A stretch of 64,000 bases of DNA, taken from Thermodesulfobacteriota bacterium (GTDB lineage Bacteria > Desulfobacterota_D > UBA1144 > Nemesobacterales > UBA2774). Each line of letters begins with the position of its first letter. The stretch's first letter is position 1. Positions 47,906-57,452 of the stretch are shown one piece after another. A program made the translations under genes and the position numbers. Location of the stretch: assembly GCA_021604765.1 (NCBI GenBank), contig BQJP01000009.1, forward strand, positions 24,213 to 88,212, read 5' to 3'. The notes under the pieces are model-generated. The model was not told the DNA's origin, did not search any database, and saw nothing but the letters and a program-made list of their open reading frames with translations.

Positions 47906-48808
47906 ATGAAATTAAAAAAAATACTTTGGGCAACAGATGGATCAAAAGAATCTAACGGTGCACTGAGATATGCGGTGTTCTTTGCAGAGAAGTTCCAAGC
48001 CGAGATCCTGGCTGTGTACGTAAGTGAAATTCAATATCCTATTGCAGCACTTTATCCAATATCTGAAGAATATATTGTAAATATAGCGGAAATTAGCGAG
48101 AAGAAGTTTGAAACGAAGTTTAAAAGATTGTCAAAAAGCCTCTCAGAAAAGGGGATTTCTTTTACCTATAAAGTCATTCGTAGTAATGTGGATGAAGGAA
48201 TTATTAAAACACTAAAAAATAGCAAATGTGATTTGATAGTGATGGGCAAGCATGGTCTGGGATTTTTTGAAAGATCAATATTGGGTAGCAATACGGCTAA
48301 AGTGCTAAGAAAGTCTCCAGTTCCGGTGCTTTCTATAAAAGGGAAAGGAAGAAAAAAAATTAGTCAGATATCCAATATATTAGTGCCTGTTGATGTCTCA
48401 AACACTACTGGTTCGGATATCATTTCATCTCTTGAATTTGCTAGCGCATTAGGTGCTTCGGTGACGCTCTTGTATGTATTTTGGTTAAATGAACAAGCCT
48501 ATGATATTCCACCCAAACTTCTTAAGAATCTCATTAGAAAATCTAGACAGAAATTAGAAAGTATAGCTGTGTCAGGTAAAAAGAAGTTACTTAGACCAAA
48601 GAAAAATCCTGATATAAACATTAAGACTGAAGTCATCAATGCAACGAACCCGGGGCTTGCCATTTCTTGGTACGCAAAAAAGATGAAATTTGACATGACA
48701 ATTATGAATACTCATGGTAGAACAGGTATAAAAAGACTTGTTTTAGGGAGTGAAGCTGAAAAAGTTATTCGTGAGTCTTCATGCCCTGTTTTAATTAAAA
48801 GAGTTTAG
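47906..48808 (+). CDS. Tandem-domain universal stress protein
   Basis: 300 residues, two UspA domains. The first starts KKILWATDGSKESNGAL and has the nucleotide loop GKHGLGFFERSILGSNTAKV; the second begins about residue 150 (ISNILVPVDVSNT) and ends NTHGRTGIKRLVLGSEAEKV. Both show the G-x2-G-x9-G-S/T ATP-binding pattern. It heads a gene run with a cytochrome c, a second Usp and a K+ channel. Its -24/-12 promoter suggests induction under special stress. Confidence 0.93.
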   Translation: MKLKKILWATDGSKESNGALRYAVFFAEKFQAEILAVYVSEIQYPIAALYPISEEYIVNIAEISEKKFETKFKRLSKSLSEKGISFTYKVIRSNVDEGIIKTLKNSKCDLIVMGKHGLGFFERSILGSNTAKVLRKSPVPVLSIKGKGRKKISQISNILVPVDVSNTTGSDIISSLEFASALGASVTLLYVFWLNEQAYDIPPKLLKNLIRKSRQKLESIAVSGKKKLLRPKKNPDINIKTEVINATNPGLAISWYAKKMKFDMTIMNTHGRTGIKRLVLGSEAEKVIRESSCPVLIKRV

Positions 48809-48838
48809 TTCAATAACAGCGATTGTCGGAAATAAATT

Positions 48839-49405
48839 ATGATTAGAGCTATGATAGTAATTGTCTTCATATTATGTGTCTATAGTAATTTTTTGTATGC
48901 TATGGAAAAAAAATCTGAATACAAAGAAACTCAAGTAAAAAGAGGCGAGCAATTGGTAAACGAGGGAAGATGTAATGATTGCCATACGCCTGCTGTTCAA
49001 ACTCCTGAGGGTTTACAACCAGACAGTAAAAGAAAGTTATCAGGGCATCCTTCTGATTCGAAAATACCAGAGGTTCCCAATGCAGATGTTGACTCACAAG
49101 AGTGGATGAACTTTGTCTCGTCACTTGATTCAACTATTTGGGCTGGAGAATGGGGTTTGAGTTTCTCCGCAAATTTGACTCCCGATCCTAAAACTGGAAT
49201 TGGGAAATGGAATGAAGAAATATTTATTGAAATAATGAGAACAGGACGTCACATTGATCTTAATCGAGATATAAAGCCACCTATGCCGTGGCAAGATTAT
49301 TCAAAGTTAAGCGATGAAGATTTAAATGCGATCTTTATATACCTGGCCACCCTTAAACCCATTAATAACGCTGTACCAAAACCTGTTCCCCTTTCAAAGA
49401 ATTGA
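48839..49405 (+). CDS. Exported c-type cytochrome
   Basis: 188 residues with a signal peptide (first ~21 residues, MIRAMIVIVFILCVYSNFLYA). One heme is attached at CNDCH (residue about 41), in a GEQLVNEGRCNDCHTP start, and the axial Met is probably that of KPPMPWQDYSKLSDED near the C-terminus, an arrangement seen in class I cytochromes. It lies 30 bases after the usp gene. It may feed electrons to a terminal reductase; no partner is present. Confidence 0.88.
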   Translation: MIRAMIVIVFILCVYSNFLYAMEKKSEYKETQVKRGEQLVNEGRCNDCHTPAVQTPEGLQPDSKRKLSGHPSDSKIPEVPNADVDSQEWMNFVSSLDSTIWAGEWGLSFSANLTPDPKTGIGKWNEEIFIEIMRTGRHIDLNRDIKPPMPWQDYSKLSDEDLNAIFIYLATLKPINNAVPKPVPLSKN

Positions 49406-49511
49406 GAAAAATTCCCTTTTTATTATTTTTTGTTGACCGAGCATTATGTTTACTAGTAATTAGAATAGATTAAAATGATTACTGCTATGAATAATAAAGG
49501 AGGGTTCTCAG

Positions 49512-50384
49512 TTGATTAAAAAAATAGTTTGGGCTTCTGACGGTTCCGAAGATTCCTTAGACGCTCTGGCGTATGTGGAAGAAATAGCACAGAGATGCAA
49601 ATCCGAAATTATAGGCTTATACGTAATCCCTGATTATTTTGAAGTTGATACTAAAGATCAATTCCCGGAGCAGGAATATGATCTAATTGCAAAGTGGATT
49701 AGAGAGACTGAGTATAAGGAAAGCGATCGTTTGAATGATATTGCAAAAAGGTTTGACTCTAAAGGGCTTAGTTTTAAAACACAGATTGTTCAAGGCGTTC
49801 CCCATTTACAAATTATCAAAGTGGCTGAAGAAGCTAATTCAGATTTAATAGTTTTAGGTAAAGGACGTGCAAAAGAAAAAGTCTTACTAGGAGCAACCGC
49901 ACTTAAAGTAATAAGACGCTCTCCTATACCAGTTATGATAGCTAGAAAAAAAGATGGTTCAATCAAAATCGAAAACATACTAGTCCCTACTGATCTCTTT
50001 AATATTGCTTCAAGAGATCTATTGTTTACAGCAGGGCTTGCAGAGTATCTTGATCTTAATATAACGAGCCTAAACATTGTCGAGATTGGCAACAAAAAAT
50101 ATCCGCCTGAAGTAGTAGAGCGTCTGCGCGGAAATTCTTATAACAATCTTATAAAAAAAGTTAATCAAGCTGATCTTGGAATAAAAGTTAACCCAGTAGT
50201 AAAAACAGCGAAGAACGCGTGCAAAGGAATAATTAAGTACGCTTCAGAAAATGATGTTGATATTATTTTTATGAATACATACGGCGGAGGGGAATACAGG
50301 AGAGAAGAATTTATTGGCAGTGTTGCTGAAAGAGTTATTCAGGAAGCGCCCTGCCCTATAATTACCGTTAAGCCTGAAGAATAA
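49512..50384 (+). CDS. Tandem-domain universal stress protein, less canonical
   Basis: 290 residues starting at TTG 49512, with AGGAGGG eight bases upstream; LIKKIVWASDGSEDSLDAL aligns with the start of the other Usps. The first ATP loop reads GKGRAKEKVLLGATALKV and the second YGGGEYRREEFIGS, departing from G-x2-G-x9-G-S, so nucleotide binding may be weak. Followed by the K+ channel 18 bases later. Confidence 0.88.
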   Translation: MIKKIVWASDGSEDSLDALAYVEEIAQRCKSEIIGLYVIPDYFEVDTKDQFPEQEYDLIAKWIRETEYKESDRLNDIAKRFDSKGLSFKTQIVQGVPHLQIIKVAEEANSDLIVLGKGRAKEKVLLGATALKVIRRSPIPVMIARKKDGSIKIENILVPTDLFNIASRDLLFTAGLAEYLDLNITSLNIVEIGNKKYPPEVVERLRGNSYNNLIKKVNQADLGIKVNPVVKTAKNACKGIIKYASENDVDIIFMNTYGGGEYRREEFIGSVAERVIQEAPCPIITVKPEE

Positions 50385-50402
50385 GTTGTCTGTGAATCAG
50401 AT

Positions 50403-51401
50403 ATGAAAAGTGTTAGAAAAAAACTTATTTTATCTATAGCTTTACTTGTTTTTATAAATGCTTTCGGAGTCGTTGGTTACATGATAATTGAGGGATGGAA
50501 CTTCATGGATTCCCTCTTTATGACTGTAATAACCATAACCACCGTTGGGTATCGAGAAGTCCATGACCTTACAGTTGCTGGAGAAATATTTACTATTGTT
50601 CTTCTTGTATTGGGTGTAGGTATAATTCTTTATCTGCTTGGTAGCGAAGCGAAGCTTCTTTTAGAGGGTCAGCTCGAGGACATAATAGGGAGAAAAAGAT
50701 TGGAGAAAAAAATCAGAGATTTAAAAGACCATTATATAATATGTGGGTTTGGAAGGATGGGTAAAACCGTTGCTAAAGAGTTATCATCAAGGGATGTTGA
50801 TATTTTAATAATTGAAAAAGAGGTAGTGCCGGATATTCAAAAAGGAGAATTTTTGATAATTGAGGGTGATGCAAATAATGAAGATGTGTTAATGAGTGCT
50901 GGTATAGAGAATGCAAAGGGCATAATATCTGTATTGCCTACTGATGCAGAAAATTTATTTTTAGTCTTGAGCGCTCGTGACTTAAATCCTGATTTGTTTA
51001 TAGTGACTAGAGCAAATGAGGAGAGTTCTGAGAGAAAGATTCTAAATGCGGGGGCCGATAGAGTAGTTTCCCCTTATATCACTGGGGGAATCAGGATGGC
51101 TAACAGCGTTTTAAAACCAGCAGTTGTAGACTTTATAGAATATGCGACTAACTCTGGAAACCTTGAGATTGAGTTAGAGGAAATTTCCTTAGCTAATGGC
51201 AGCAAGGTTAATAATATGACTCTTCAAAGCGCTGGAATAGAGAGAGATCTGGGAGTTATTATCGTTGCTATAAAGAGAAAGAACGGTACTATGGAATTCA
51301 ATCCTAATTTTGAGAGCATCATAAATTCAGGAGATACTCTTGTCGCGCTTGGAGAATCACCCAATTTGAAAGAATTGGGAAAATTGGTAGGAGTATCATA
51401 A
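50403..51401 (+). CDS. K+ channel with TrkA regulatory domains
   Basis: 332 residues: two membrane segments around a pore loop (WNFMDSLFMTVITITTVGYREV), then an RCK domain with the NAD-binding HYIICGFGRMGKTVAKEL and a TrkA-C domain at the end. The filter is TVGYR where the canonical sequence is TVGYG, so selectivity or conductance may differ. Gating by nucleotide is likely. It follows the second Usp by 18 bases. Confidence 0.9.
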   Translation: MKSVRKKLILSIALLVFINAFGVVGYMIIEGWNFMDSLFMTVITITTVGYREVHDLTVAGEIFTIVLLVLGVGIILYLLGSEAKLLLEGQLEDIIGRKRLEKKIRDLKDHYIICGFGRMGKTVAKELSSRDVDILIIEKEVVPDIQKGEFLIIEGDANNEDVLMSAGIENAKGIISVLPTDAENLFLVLSARDLNPDLFIVTRANEESSERKILNAGADRVVSPYITGGIRMANSVLKPAVVDFIEYATNSGNLEIELEEISLANGSKVNNMTLQSAGIERDLGVIIVAIKRKNGTMEFNPNFESIINSGDTLVALGESPNLKELGKLVGVS

Positions 51402-51413
51402 AGCAAAAAAGTT

Positions 51414-51656
51414 TTAACTCTTATCAAATTCTGCTTTTGATGCTGATACTAATAATTTTCTAGCTTTTTCTAACCCCCTTTCGATAGCCTCAGCTTCATT
51501 TTCCCTACATCCCGGTATGTTCACAATTACCCTTACGCTTGATATTCTACCCAGAATTATTTCGTCTTGCTCAAGATAACCAAATATCACCTCTATAGCG
51601 TCTCTTTCGGAATTATAATTAGTTTCAATTAGATAAAGTGATCCATAATCTGACAT
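51414..51656 (-). CDS. Small hypothetical protein
   Basis: 80 residues, not recognised. Start MSDYGSLYLIETNYNSERDA is chosen because GGAGG is five bases upstream of the ATG at 51656; an ATG at 51668 overlaps that ribosome site. A beta-alpha-beta layout is hinted at by SLYLIETNYN, SVRVIVNIPG and EAIERGLEKARKLLVSA. It is convergent with the channel gene. No function can be proposed. Confidence 0.5.
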   Translation of the reverse strand: MSDYGSLYLIETNYNSERDAIEVIFGYLEQDEIILGRISSVRVIVNIPGCRENEAEAIERGLEKARKLLVSASKAEFDKS

Positions 51657-51845
51657 CTTATCCTCCATAATAGAAGTCTATTAGCAATATAGGCAATTAA
51701 TATGCCAATCATTAAATTATTGTATTCAAACAACTTATACTCGTATCTATTTTAATTAACTGTCAGGTATTCTGACACACTACAATTAATAAGTTTTTTT
51801 ATTGTTTTAAAACTCTGGATTTAATAGTAATTTGTACAATCAAAG

Positions 51846-51861
51846 TGGCATTAATGTTGCA
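51846..51861 (+). promoter_or_regulatory. Sigma-54-type promoter of the CBS gene
   Basis: TGGCATTAATGTTGCA matches the consensus TGGCAYR-N4-TTGCW exactly, with GG-N10-GC spacing. It lies 42 bases before the CBS-domain start and is the best of the three sites. Confidence 0.75.
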
Positions 51862-51902
51862 CTATCTACTAATTGATACAAATTCATGACCAAGGGGGAA
51901 AC

Positions 51903-52352
51903 ATGAATAAAAATCTAATTAGATACTCTAAACCACTGAAAGATATGTTAAATAGGGATGTAATAACAATAGTCCCTACGGCCGCAATATCAGAGGCTGC
52001 ATATCTTATGATGAGAGAAGATATTGGTTCCTTAATTGTAGTTGATGATCAAATGTTTCCGATTGGAATTGTTACAGATAGAGATCTCGTTGTTTCTGCT
52101 ATTGCAGAAGGAAAAGATCCTGAAGAGGCAATAGTTGAAGAAGTGATGACAAAAGATGTTGTGTACGTTGAAGAGGATACAAATATACTGGATATTTTAA
52201 GTACCATGTCTGAGTATTCTATAAGAAGGATGCCGGTAACTAAAGATGGAAGACTGACGGGTATTGTATCTGTCGATGATTTGATTGTTGTAATTGCCAC
52301 TGAACTGATAGATTTGGCTATGGCAGTTAGCAGTAAATCTAAAGTTCTATAG
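51903..52352 (+). CDS. CBS-domain protein
   Basis: 149 residues made of two CBS motifs: LKDMLNRDVITIVPTAAISE with IGIVTDRDLVVSAIAEG, and VEEVMTKDVVYVEEDTNIL with LTGIVSVDDLIVVIATEL. CBS pairs bind adenine nucleotides and sense energy state. The ATG at 51903 follows AAGGGGG; a TTG upstream is not needed. The gene is preceded by a -24/-12 promoter and followed by a usp gene after 95 bases. Confidence 0.92.
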   Translation: MNKNLIRYSKPLKDMLNRDVITIVPTAAISEAAYLMMREDIGSLIVVDDQMFPIGIVTDRDLVVSAIAEGKDPEEAIVEEVMTKDVVYVEEDTNILDILSTMSEYSIRRMPVTKDGRLTGIVSVDDLIVVIATELIDLAMAVSSKSKVL

Positions 52353-52447
52353 GATAAATGAAAGTAGCTTCTAGTTATCTGTCATGCTTTAGTTTAGAAT
52401 TATATTACCTAGAATTATAATCATCTATTTGAAGGAGAATCTATTAA

Positions 52448-53350
52448 ATGAAAAAGATTGTTTGGGCAACCGATGGATCAGAAGAAGCCGAGAGAGCTTT
52501 AGAATATGCAAAGTATTTAGCTCTAAAATCGGATAGTGAAATTATCGGAGTTCATGTTGTTCCATTAGCAGTCCAATTACTTTATGAAAATCTAAGTGAA
52601 TCCAAAAAAGATGTAAAAGATTGGAGGTTGCAGATAGAAAAAAATGCGGCTATTCAGTTTGAAGAGATTTCCACCGGACTTAAGAAAGCCGGTATTAAAT
52701 TCGACGGTGTTATTCTAAAAGGTAAACCAAGTGATAAAATAAGAGAGATAGCAAAGAGAAGAAAAGCAGATTTAATAGTATTGGGTAAACACGGACATGG
52801 CTTCTTTGAAAGCATGCTCGTTGGAAGTGAAACAATTAAAGTTCTAAAAGGCTCTCACATACCAGTATTAGCAGTTAAGGATAATAAAAAAACCAAAGCA
52901 CAATTTAAAAAAATACTTGTTCCGATTGATCTTACACACTGTAGTGACACGGCGGTATTTTATGCTCTCAATTTAGCTCAACTTACCGGAGCTGTAGTAA
53001 AAGTTGTCCATGTCTTAAGACTTGATATGTACGCTCAGGATTTGCCGGCAAGCGCACTTGAAATTGTTATAGAGCAAACTGAAAAAGCTCTCAAGAAGAG
53101 AGTCTTAAAAATAAAAAAAGACTTTGAAAACAAGAACCGTTCATCTGATAATGTGAAAATAACTAACGAAGTGATTCATGGTATGAGTGAAGCCGTCACA
53201 ATATCAAATTATTCAGAAAAAAACAATATCGATCTTCTTGTTATACATACTCATGGTAGGACAGGGATAACTCGATTTCTACTTGGAAGCGTAACAGAGA
53301 GAGTCATTTCAAGATCTAAATGCTCAGTTTTAGCAATCAGACCTGAATAA
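52448..53350 (+). CDS. Tandem-domain universal stress protein
   Basis: 300 residues, two UspA domains: KKIVWATDGSEEAERALEYA at the start, loop GKHGHGFFESMLVGSETIKV, then KILVPIDLTHCSDTAVFYAL and THGRTGITRFLLGSVTERV. Both ATP patterns are intact. A good ribosome site (AAGGAG) precedes it. It is 19 bases before the APH/AAA kinase gene. Confidence 0.94.
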   Translation: MKKIVWATDGSEEAERALEYAKYLALKSDSEIIGVHVVPLAVQLLYENLSESKKDVKDWRLQIEKNAAIQFEEISTGLKKAGIKFDGVILKGKPSDKIREIAKRRKADLIVLGKHGHGFFESMLVGSETIKVLKGSHIPVLAVKDNKKTKAQFKKILVPIDLTHCSDTAVFYALNLAQLTGAVVKVVHVLRLDMYAQDLPASALEIVIEQTEKALKKRVLKIKKDFENKNRSSDNVKITNEVIHGMSEAVTISNYSEKNNIDLLVIHTHGRTGITRFLLGSVTERVISRSKCSVLAIRPE

Positions 53351-53369
53351 TAAACAAGAAAATTTCTCT

Positions 53370-54980
53370 ATGAAAATCCAAAGCGGAATTGAAAGATCCG
53401 AGGTTGAAAGATTAAGGCTAATAGACTTTCTCTCCCTGCCCTCTTCTTATCCGCATCTACCTTCTCGGATTGAGCATATTCAGACCCACGCCTCAGATGT
53501 ATTCATGGCGGCTCCTTTTGTATATAAAATAAAAAAACCCATTGATTTGGGCTTTCTCGATTTCTCTACACTAGAAAAAAGGAAATATTACTGTGAGAAG
53601 GAAGTAGAGCTTAATAAGAGGCTTTGCAGTAGCGCTTATTTGGGGGTTGAGGAAATATCACTAACAAAGGGTTTGTTTAGTATTGGTAAAGGAGATCAAA
53701 CGGTCGAGTATGCCTTGAAGATGAATATGCTTCCCGAAAAATACTTTTTACAGAATCTTCTTAGCACAAATAAAGCAAAAGAATCTGATTTTATAAGACT
53801 TTCAAATAAACTCGCTGATTTTTATAAAGATCAAACTTATTGTCAAGAAATTAACGAACAGGGACACCCTGATAAAATAAAAGTAAGTATTGATGAGAAT
53901 CTCGCACTCTCAAAAGATTTTATTGAAGACACTATTTCTCAAGCTGCATATAGTACAATTGAACTTTATAATGATTACTTTTTAAAAAATAAATCTGATT
54001 TGCTCATGAAAAGAATGGATCGGGATTTGATAAAAGACTGCCACGGGGACCTTAGACTTGAACATATCAACTTTGGATCAGAAGAAATATGTATTTTTGA
54101 CTGCATAGAATTTAATAACAGGTTCAGATATATAGATATAGCTTCTGATATCGCTTTTCTGGTTATGGATTTGGATTTTAATGGGTATTATGGATTCTCT
54201 AAATTTTTCGTCTCAGAAATCTCCAAAACCATTAATGACGTTTCTCTTTATGAAGTGCTCGATTTTTATAAATGTTACAGGGCGTATGTTCGAGGAAAAG
54301 TTGAGAGCATTAAAGCTCTGGAGTCAGAGGTGCCTTATATGGAAAGAGAAATTGCCCATAAACAAGCGGTATCGTACTATAAACAGGCTTTAAAATACTC
54401 GCTTTTTGGCTCAAACCCTGTGATTATTGTTACTTTTGGTATTATAGGTTCAGGGAAATCCACTATTGCGGAATTGCTGTCTGAAGAGCTATCGTGTGAG
54501 GTTATTTCCTCGGACATGGTAAGAAAAGATATCTCAGGAATTCCCAGCACTGAAAGAAAATATGAAGAGTATGATAGTGGAATTTACTCAAGCGATATTA
54601 CAGAGCAAATGTATAATGAACTGTTTGATAGAGCTGAAGCAATAACTAAAGACGGAAATACCGTGATTCTAGATGCCAGCTTTTCAAAGAGACAATGGAG
54701 AGAGTCTGTTTTAGAGAAATCAAAACATTTAGATATACCTTTATACTTTTTACAAGCACTTGCTCCAAAAGATTTAATCGAGCAAAGACTTTTATACAGA
54801 GAGCGCCAAGAGACATCTGTTTCTGACGGTAGATTAGAGATATTGGATAGATTTATTGTCGAATTTGAAGATCCCGTTGAAATTAAAAAGAGAAACTTAA
54901 TAAACGTAGATACCACAAAGCCTCTTTTGAATAATGTGAAATCTATTTTTAAAGATATAATACTTAGAAATCAAAATTGA
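53370..54980 (+). CDS. APH-like/AAA kinase fusion
   Basis: 536 residues. N-terminal half: aminoglycoside-phosphotransferase-like fold, with the catalytic Brenner loop CHGDLRLEHINF (about residue 226) and IFDCIEF as the Mg-binding part. C-terminal half: a P-loop kinase with TFGIIGSGKSTIAELLSE (about residue 356) and ASFSKRQWRESVLEK. Such two-domain proteins occur in stress islands beside Usp and CBS genes. The substrate is not known. Confidence 0.88.
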   Translation: MKIQSGIERSEVERLRLIDFLSLPSSYPHLPSRIEHIQTHASDVFMAAPFVYKIKKPIDLGFLDFSTLEKRKYYCEKEVELNKRLCSSAYLGVEEISLTKGLFSIGKGDQTVEYALKMNMLPEKYFLQNLLSTNKAKESDFIRLSNKLADFYKDQTYCQEINEQGHPDKIKVSIDENLALSKDFIEDTISQAAYSTIELYNDYFLKNKSDLLMKRMDRDLIKDCHGDLRLEHINFGSEEICIFDCIEFNNRFRYIDIASDIAFLVMDLDFNGYYGFSKFFVSEISKTINDVSLYEVLDFYKCYRAYVRGKVESIKALESEVPYMEREIAHKQAVSYYKQALKYSLFGSNPVIIVTFGIIGSGKSTIAELLSEELSCEVISSDMVRKDISGIPSTERKYEEYDSGIYSSDITEQMYNELFDRAEAITKDGNTVILDASFSKRQWRESVLEKSKHLDIPLYFLQALAPKDLIEQRLLYRERQETSVSDGRLEILDRFIVEFEDPVEIKKRNLINVDTTKPLLNNVKSIFKDIILRNQN

Positions 54981-54994
54981 TAGGTTTATACAAT

Positions 54995-55699
54995 ATGGCG
55001 AATACTAAATCAGAAGTGACAATAAGCTCTTATTTATCAGATTTCGTATACGGCGGGATTGATGGTTCAGTTACAACTTTTGCCATTGTTGCGGGTGTAA
55101 CAGGAGCGTCTTTATCTCCAACGATTGTTTTAATCCTGGGTTTTGCTAATCTATTCGCAGATGGTTTTTCAATGGCAGTGGGAAACTATCTCAGCACCAA
55201 GTCCAGGAAACAATATGCCGACAAAGTAAGAAAATCTGAAGAGCATTCAATCATAAATATTCCCGAAGAGGAAACACAGGAAATAAGAGACATATTCATG
55301 GAAAAGGGTTTTTCGGGCAACCGACTCGATGATGCAGTGGACATTATTACGAGCAATAAAAAGGTATGGGTAGATACTATGATGAAAGACGAGTTTGGTA
55401 TTTTTGAAGATCATTCTTCACCGCTTAAAAGTGCTCTTGTGACTTTTGTTTCGTTCAATTTAATAGGATTTATTCCTCTTTTTGCATACGTTCTTTCTTA
55501 TTTCTCTGAATTTTTTAGAACTAATACCTTTACTTTATCTGTAATCTTTACATCAATCGCATTTATAATCGTCGGTTCAGTAAAGGGGCGAATAGTTGGA
55601 TCAAGGTGGTTCTTTTCAAGTTTTGAAACTCTTCTTATTGGTGGAGCTGCTGCTGTAATAGCTTATTATGTAGGTTATTTGCTTAGAGGATTAGCATAA
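54995..55699 (+). CDS. VIT/CCC1-type transporter
   Basis: 234 residues, about five membrane segments. The first two show VIT family motifs (DFVYGGIDGSVTTFAIVAG and LGFANLFADGFSMAVGNYLS), with a metal-binding region between (EEHSIINIPEEETQEIRDIF). Iron or manganese transporter homologue. The ATG at 54995 is preferred; a TTG at 54977 overlaps the stop of the kinase gene. Confidence 0.88.
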   Translation: MANTKSEVTISSYLSDFVYGGIDGSVTTFAIVAGVTGASLSPTIVLILGFANLFADGFSMAVGNYLSTKSRKQYADKVRKSEEHSIINIPEEETQEIRDIFMEKGFSGNRLDDAVDIITSNKKVWVDTMMKDEFGIFEDHSSPLKSALVTFVSFNLIGFIPLFAYVLSYFSEFFRTNTFTLSVIFTSIAFIIVGSVKGRIVGSRWFFSSFETLLIGGAAAVIAYYVGYLLRGLA

Positions 55700-55748
55700 T
55701 TCCAATCTAAGTTTTTAATATGGATAAGTTTTAATTAGAATATAGAAA

Positions 55749-57452
55749 ATGGGATATAAAGAATCTTCAGAAAGTAGGCTATATTTAGAGAAGCTAAAGA
55801 GATTGGGAAAAGATAATGGTCTGGTTCCCTATACTCATACCCCCCCCCTAGAGCGGATTATGGATATTTCTTCTATTGTCTTGATCATAGCGGCAATAGT
55901 TATAGGGATTTATTTTAAGAGTTGGGCTTACTTCTTTATATTAACCGCAATCGCGCTTCTTATTTTTTCAATTAGAGAGCTTTTTGTGCAGAACGACAGA
56001 ACCCTGATTAGAATATATGGACCTCTGGGTAGAATCAGATATTTGTTCGAGGATACTTTTCGGGATAAATACCTTCAGTATTTTAATGAATCAAATACCA
56101 ACGGAAGACCAATACCCAGGATAGTAAGGGATTACATATATCAAAAAGCAAAAGCAATTAAGCCTATTGCGAGCTTTGGTACTGAGCTTGATGATTTTGA
56201 CTTTGAAAATACAGCACAGTCTCACATTCTCCACAGAAATTTCCCGGGGTCAGTTAAGAAGGCGAGTTACGAAGTTGTTATTGGAGAACAAAGAGAAGGG
56301 GTAAGGCCATTCACAGTAAAGAACTCTATAAACGTATCCGCTATGAGTTATGGCTCTATTAACTGGAAAGCGGCAGAATGTATAAGTATAGGGGCAAAGA
56401 ATGTAGCGTACGTCAATACGGGAGAAGGAGGATACGGCCCTCACGGAGTTGCAGGAAATGATACGGTGTTTCAAATTGGTACAGGTAAGTTTGGCGTAGG
56501 AAAACAAGGAGTTTTAAATGATGGCACCCCTGCCCGCTTTTTAGATGAAGACCTCCTTGTGGATTTAGTTCGAAACAACGACAACATTAGAATGATTCAA
56601 GTTAAGATTTCACAGGGAGCCAAGCCCGGACTGGGAGGAGTACTTCCGGGAATAAAAGTCACCCCTGAGATTGCGGCAGTTAGAAAAGTGCCTATTGGGA
56701 AAACAATAATGAGTCCTCAGCAGCATGCTGAATTTATTGCTGCCACACCTGAAGAGTCTGTACTTAAAATGCTTGATTTCATAAAAGAAGTTAGAAACCT
56801 AACAGAGCTTCCTGTTGGAATAAAACTATGCGTGGGAAGACTTGATGAAATTGATTTATTAATAGAGGGGATTAAGGAAATTGGAGAAGGTCCTGATGCG
56901 ATACAGGTTGACGGAGCAGATGGGGGTACAGGAGCGGGAGAAAATATTTTTATGAATTATGTTGGTTTTGGAAGTTCGTTTGAAACTATTTCTTATCTGG
57001 ACAGAAAACTTAAAGAGGCTGGAATAAGAGATGATATAAAGATAAGCGGCTCGGGGAAACTTTTTACCCCTGCCCATGCGGCACTAGCCTTTGCAGTTGG
57101 ATCAGACATTGTTGAGACTGCAAGGGGCGTAATGTTATCACTTGGTTGCATACAATCACTTCATTGCCATACCAATGAGTGCCCTACGGGTATTACTACT
57201 AATAGTAAATGGCGGATGCACGGTATTGATATCCCAGAGAAATCAACCAGAGTTCATCATTACCTTGAGGGATTTCATGATGACATGCTGCATCTGACTG
57301 AAATTCTGGGACATTCGGATCCTCGTGATATTACCACTCAAGATATAAGGATAATAAGCCATAAGAATAAATTTTTCAGATATTTTGATGAAGACCCATT
57401 TGGCTTATATATGCCAAATGCAAATGACTTTGAAGACTACATTCACGACTAG
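55749..57452 (+). CDS. FMN-binding glutamate-synthase-like protein with membrane anchor
   Basis: 567 residues. Two hydrophobic segments near residues 38-75 make an N-terminal anchor. The GltB synthase-domain signatures follow: AMSYGSINWKAAECISIGAK, GEGGYGPHGVAG, QVKISQGAKPGLGG, and QVDGADGGTGAGENIF (FMN phosphate site). The iron-sulfur Cys are in CIQSLHCHTNECPTG. No glutaminase domain or small subunit is nearby. A short stand-alone class related to glutamate synthase; substrate not known. Confidence 0.88.
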   Translation: MGYKESSESRLYLEKLKRLGKDNGLVPYTHTPPLERIMDISSIVLIIAAIVIGIYFKSWAYFFILTAIALLIFSIRELFVQNDRTLIRIYGPLGRIRYLFEDTFRDKYLQYFNESNTNGRPIPRIVRDYIYQKAKAIKPIASFGTELDDFDFENTAQSHILHRNFPGSVKKASYEVVIGEQREGVRPFTVKNSINVSAMSYGSINWKAAECISIGAKNVAYVNTGEGGYGPHGVAGNDTVFQIGTGKFGVGKQGVLNDGTPARFLDEDLLVDLVRNNDNIRMIQVKISQGAKPGLGGVLPGIKVTPEIAAVRKVPIGKTIMSPQQHAEFIAATPEESVLKMLDFIKEVRNLTELPVGIKLCVGRLDEIDLLIEGIKEIGEGPDAIQVDGADGGTGAGENIFMNYVGFGSSFETISYLDRKLKEAGIRDDIKISGSGKLFTPAHAALAFAVGSDIVETARGVMLSLGCIQSLHCHTNECPTGITTNSKWRMHGIDIPEKSTRVHHYLEGFHDDMLHLTEILGHSDPRDITTQDIRIISHKNKFFRYFDEDPFGLYMPNANDFEDYIHD

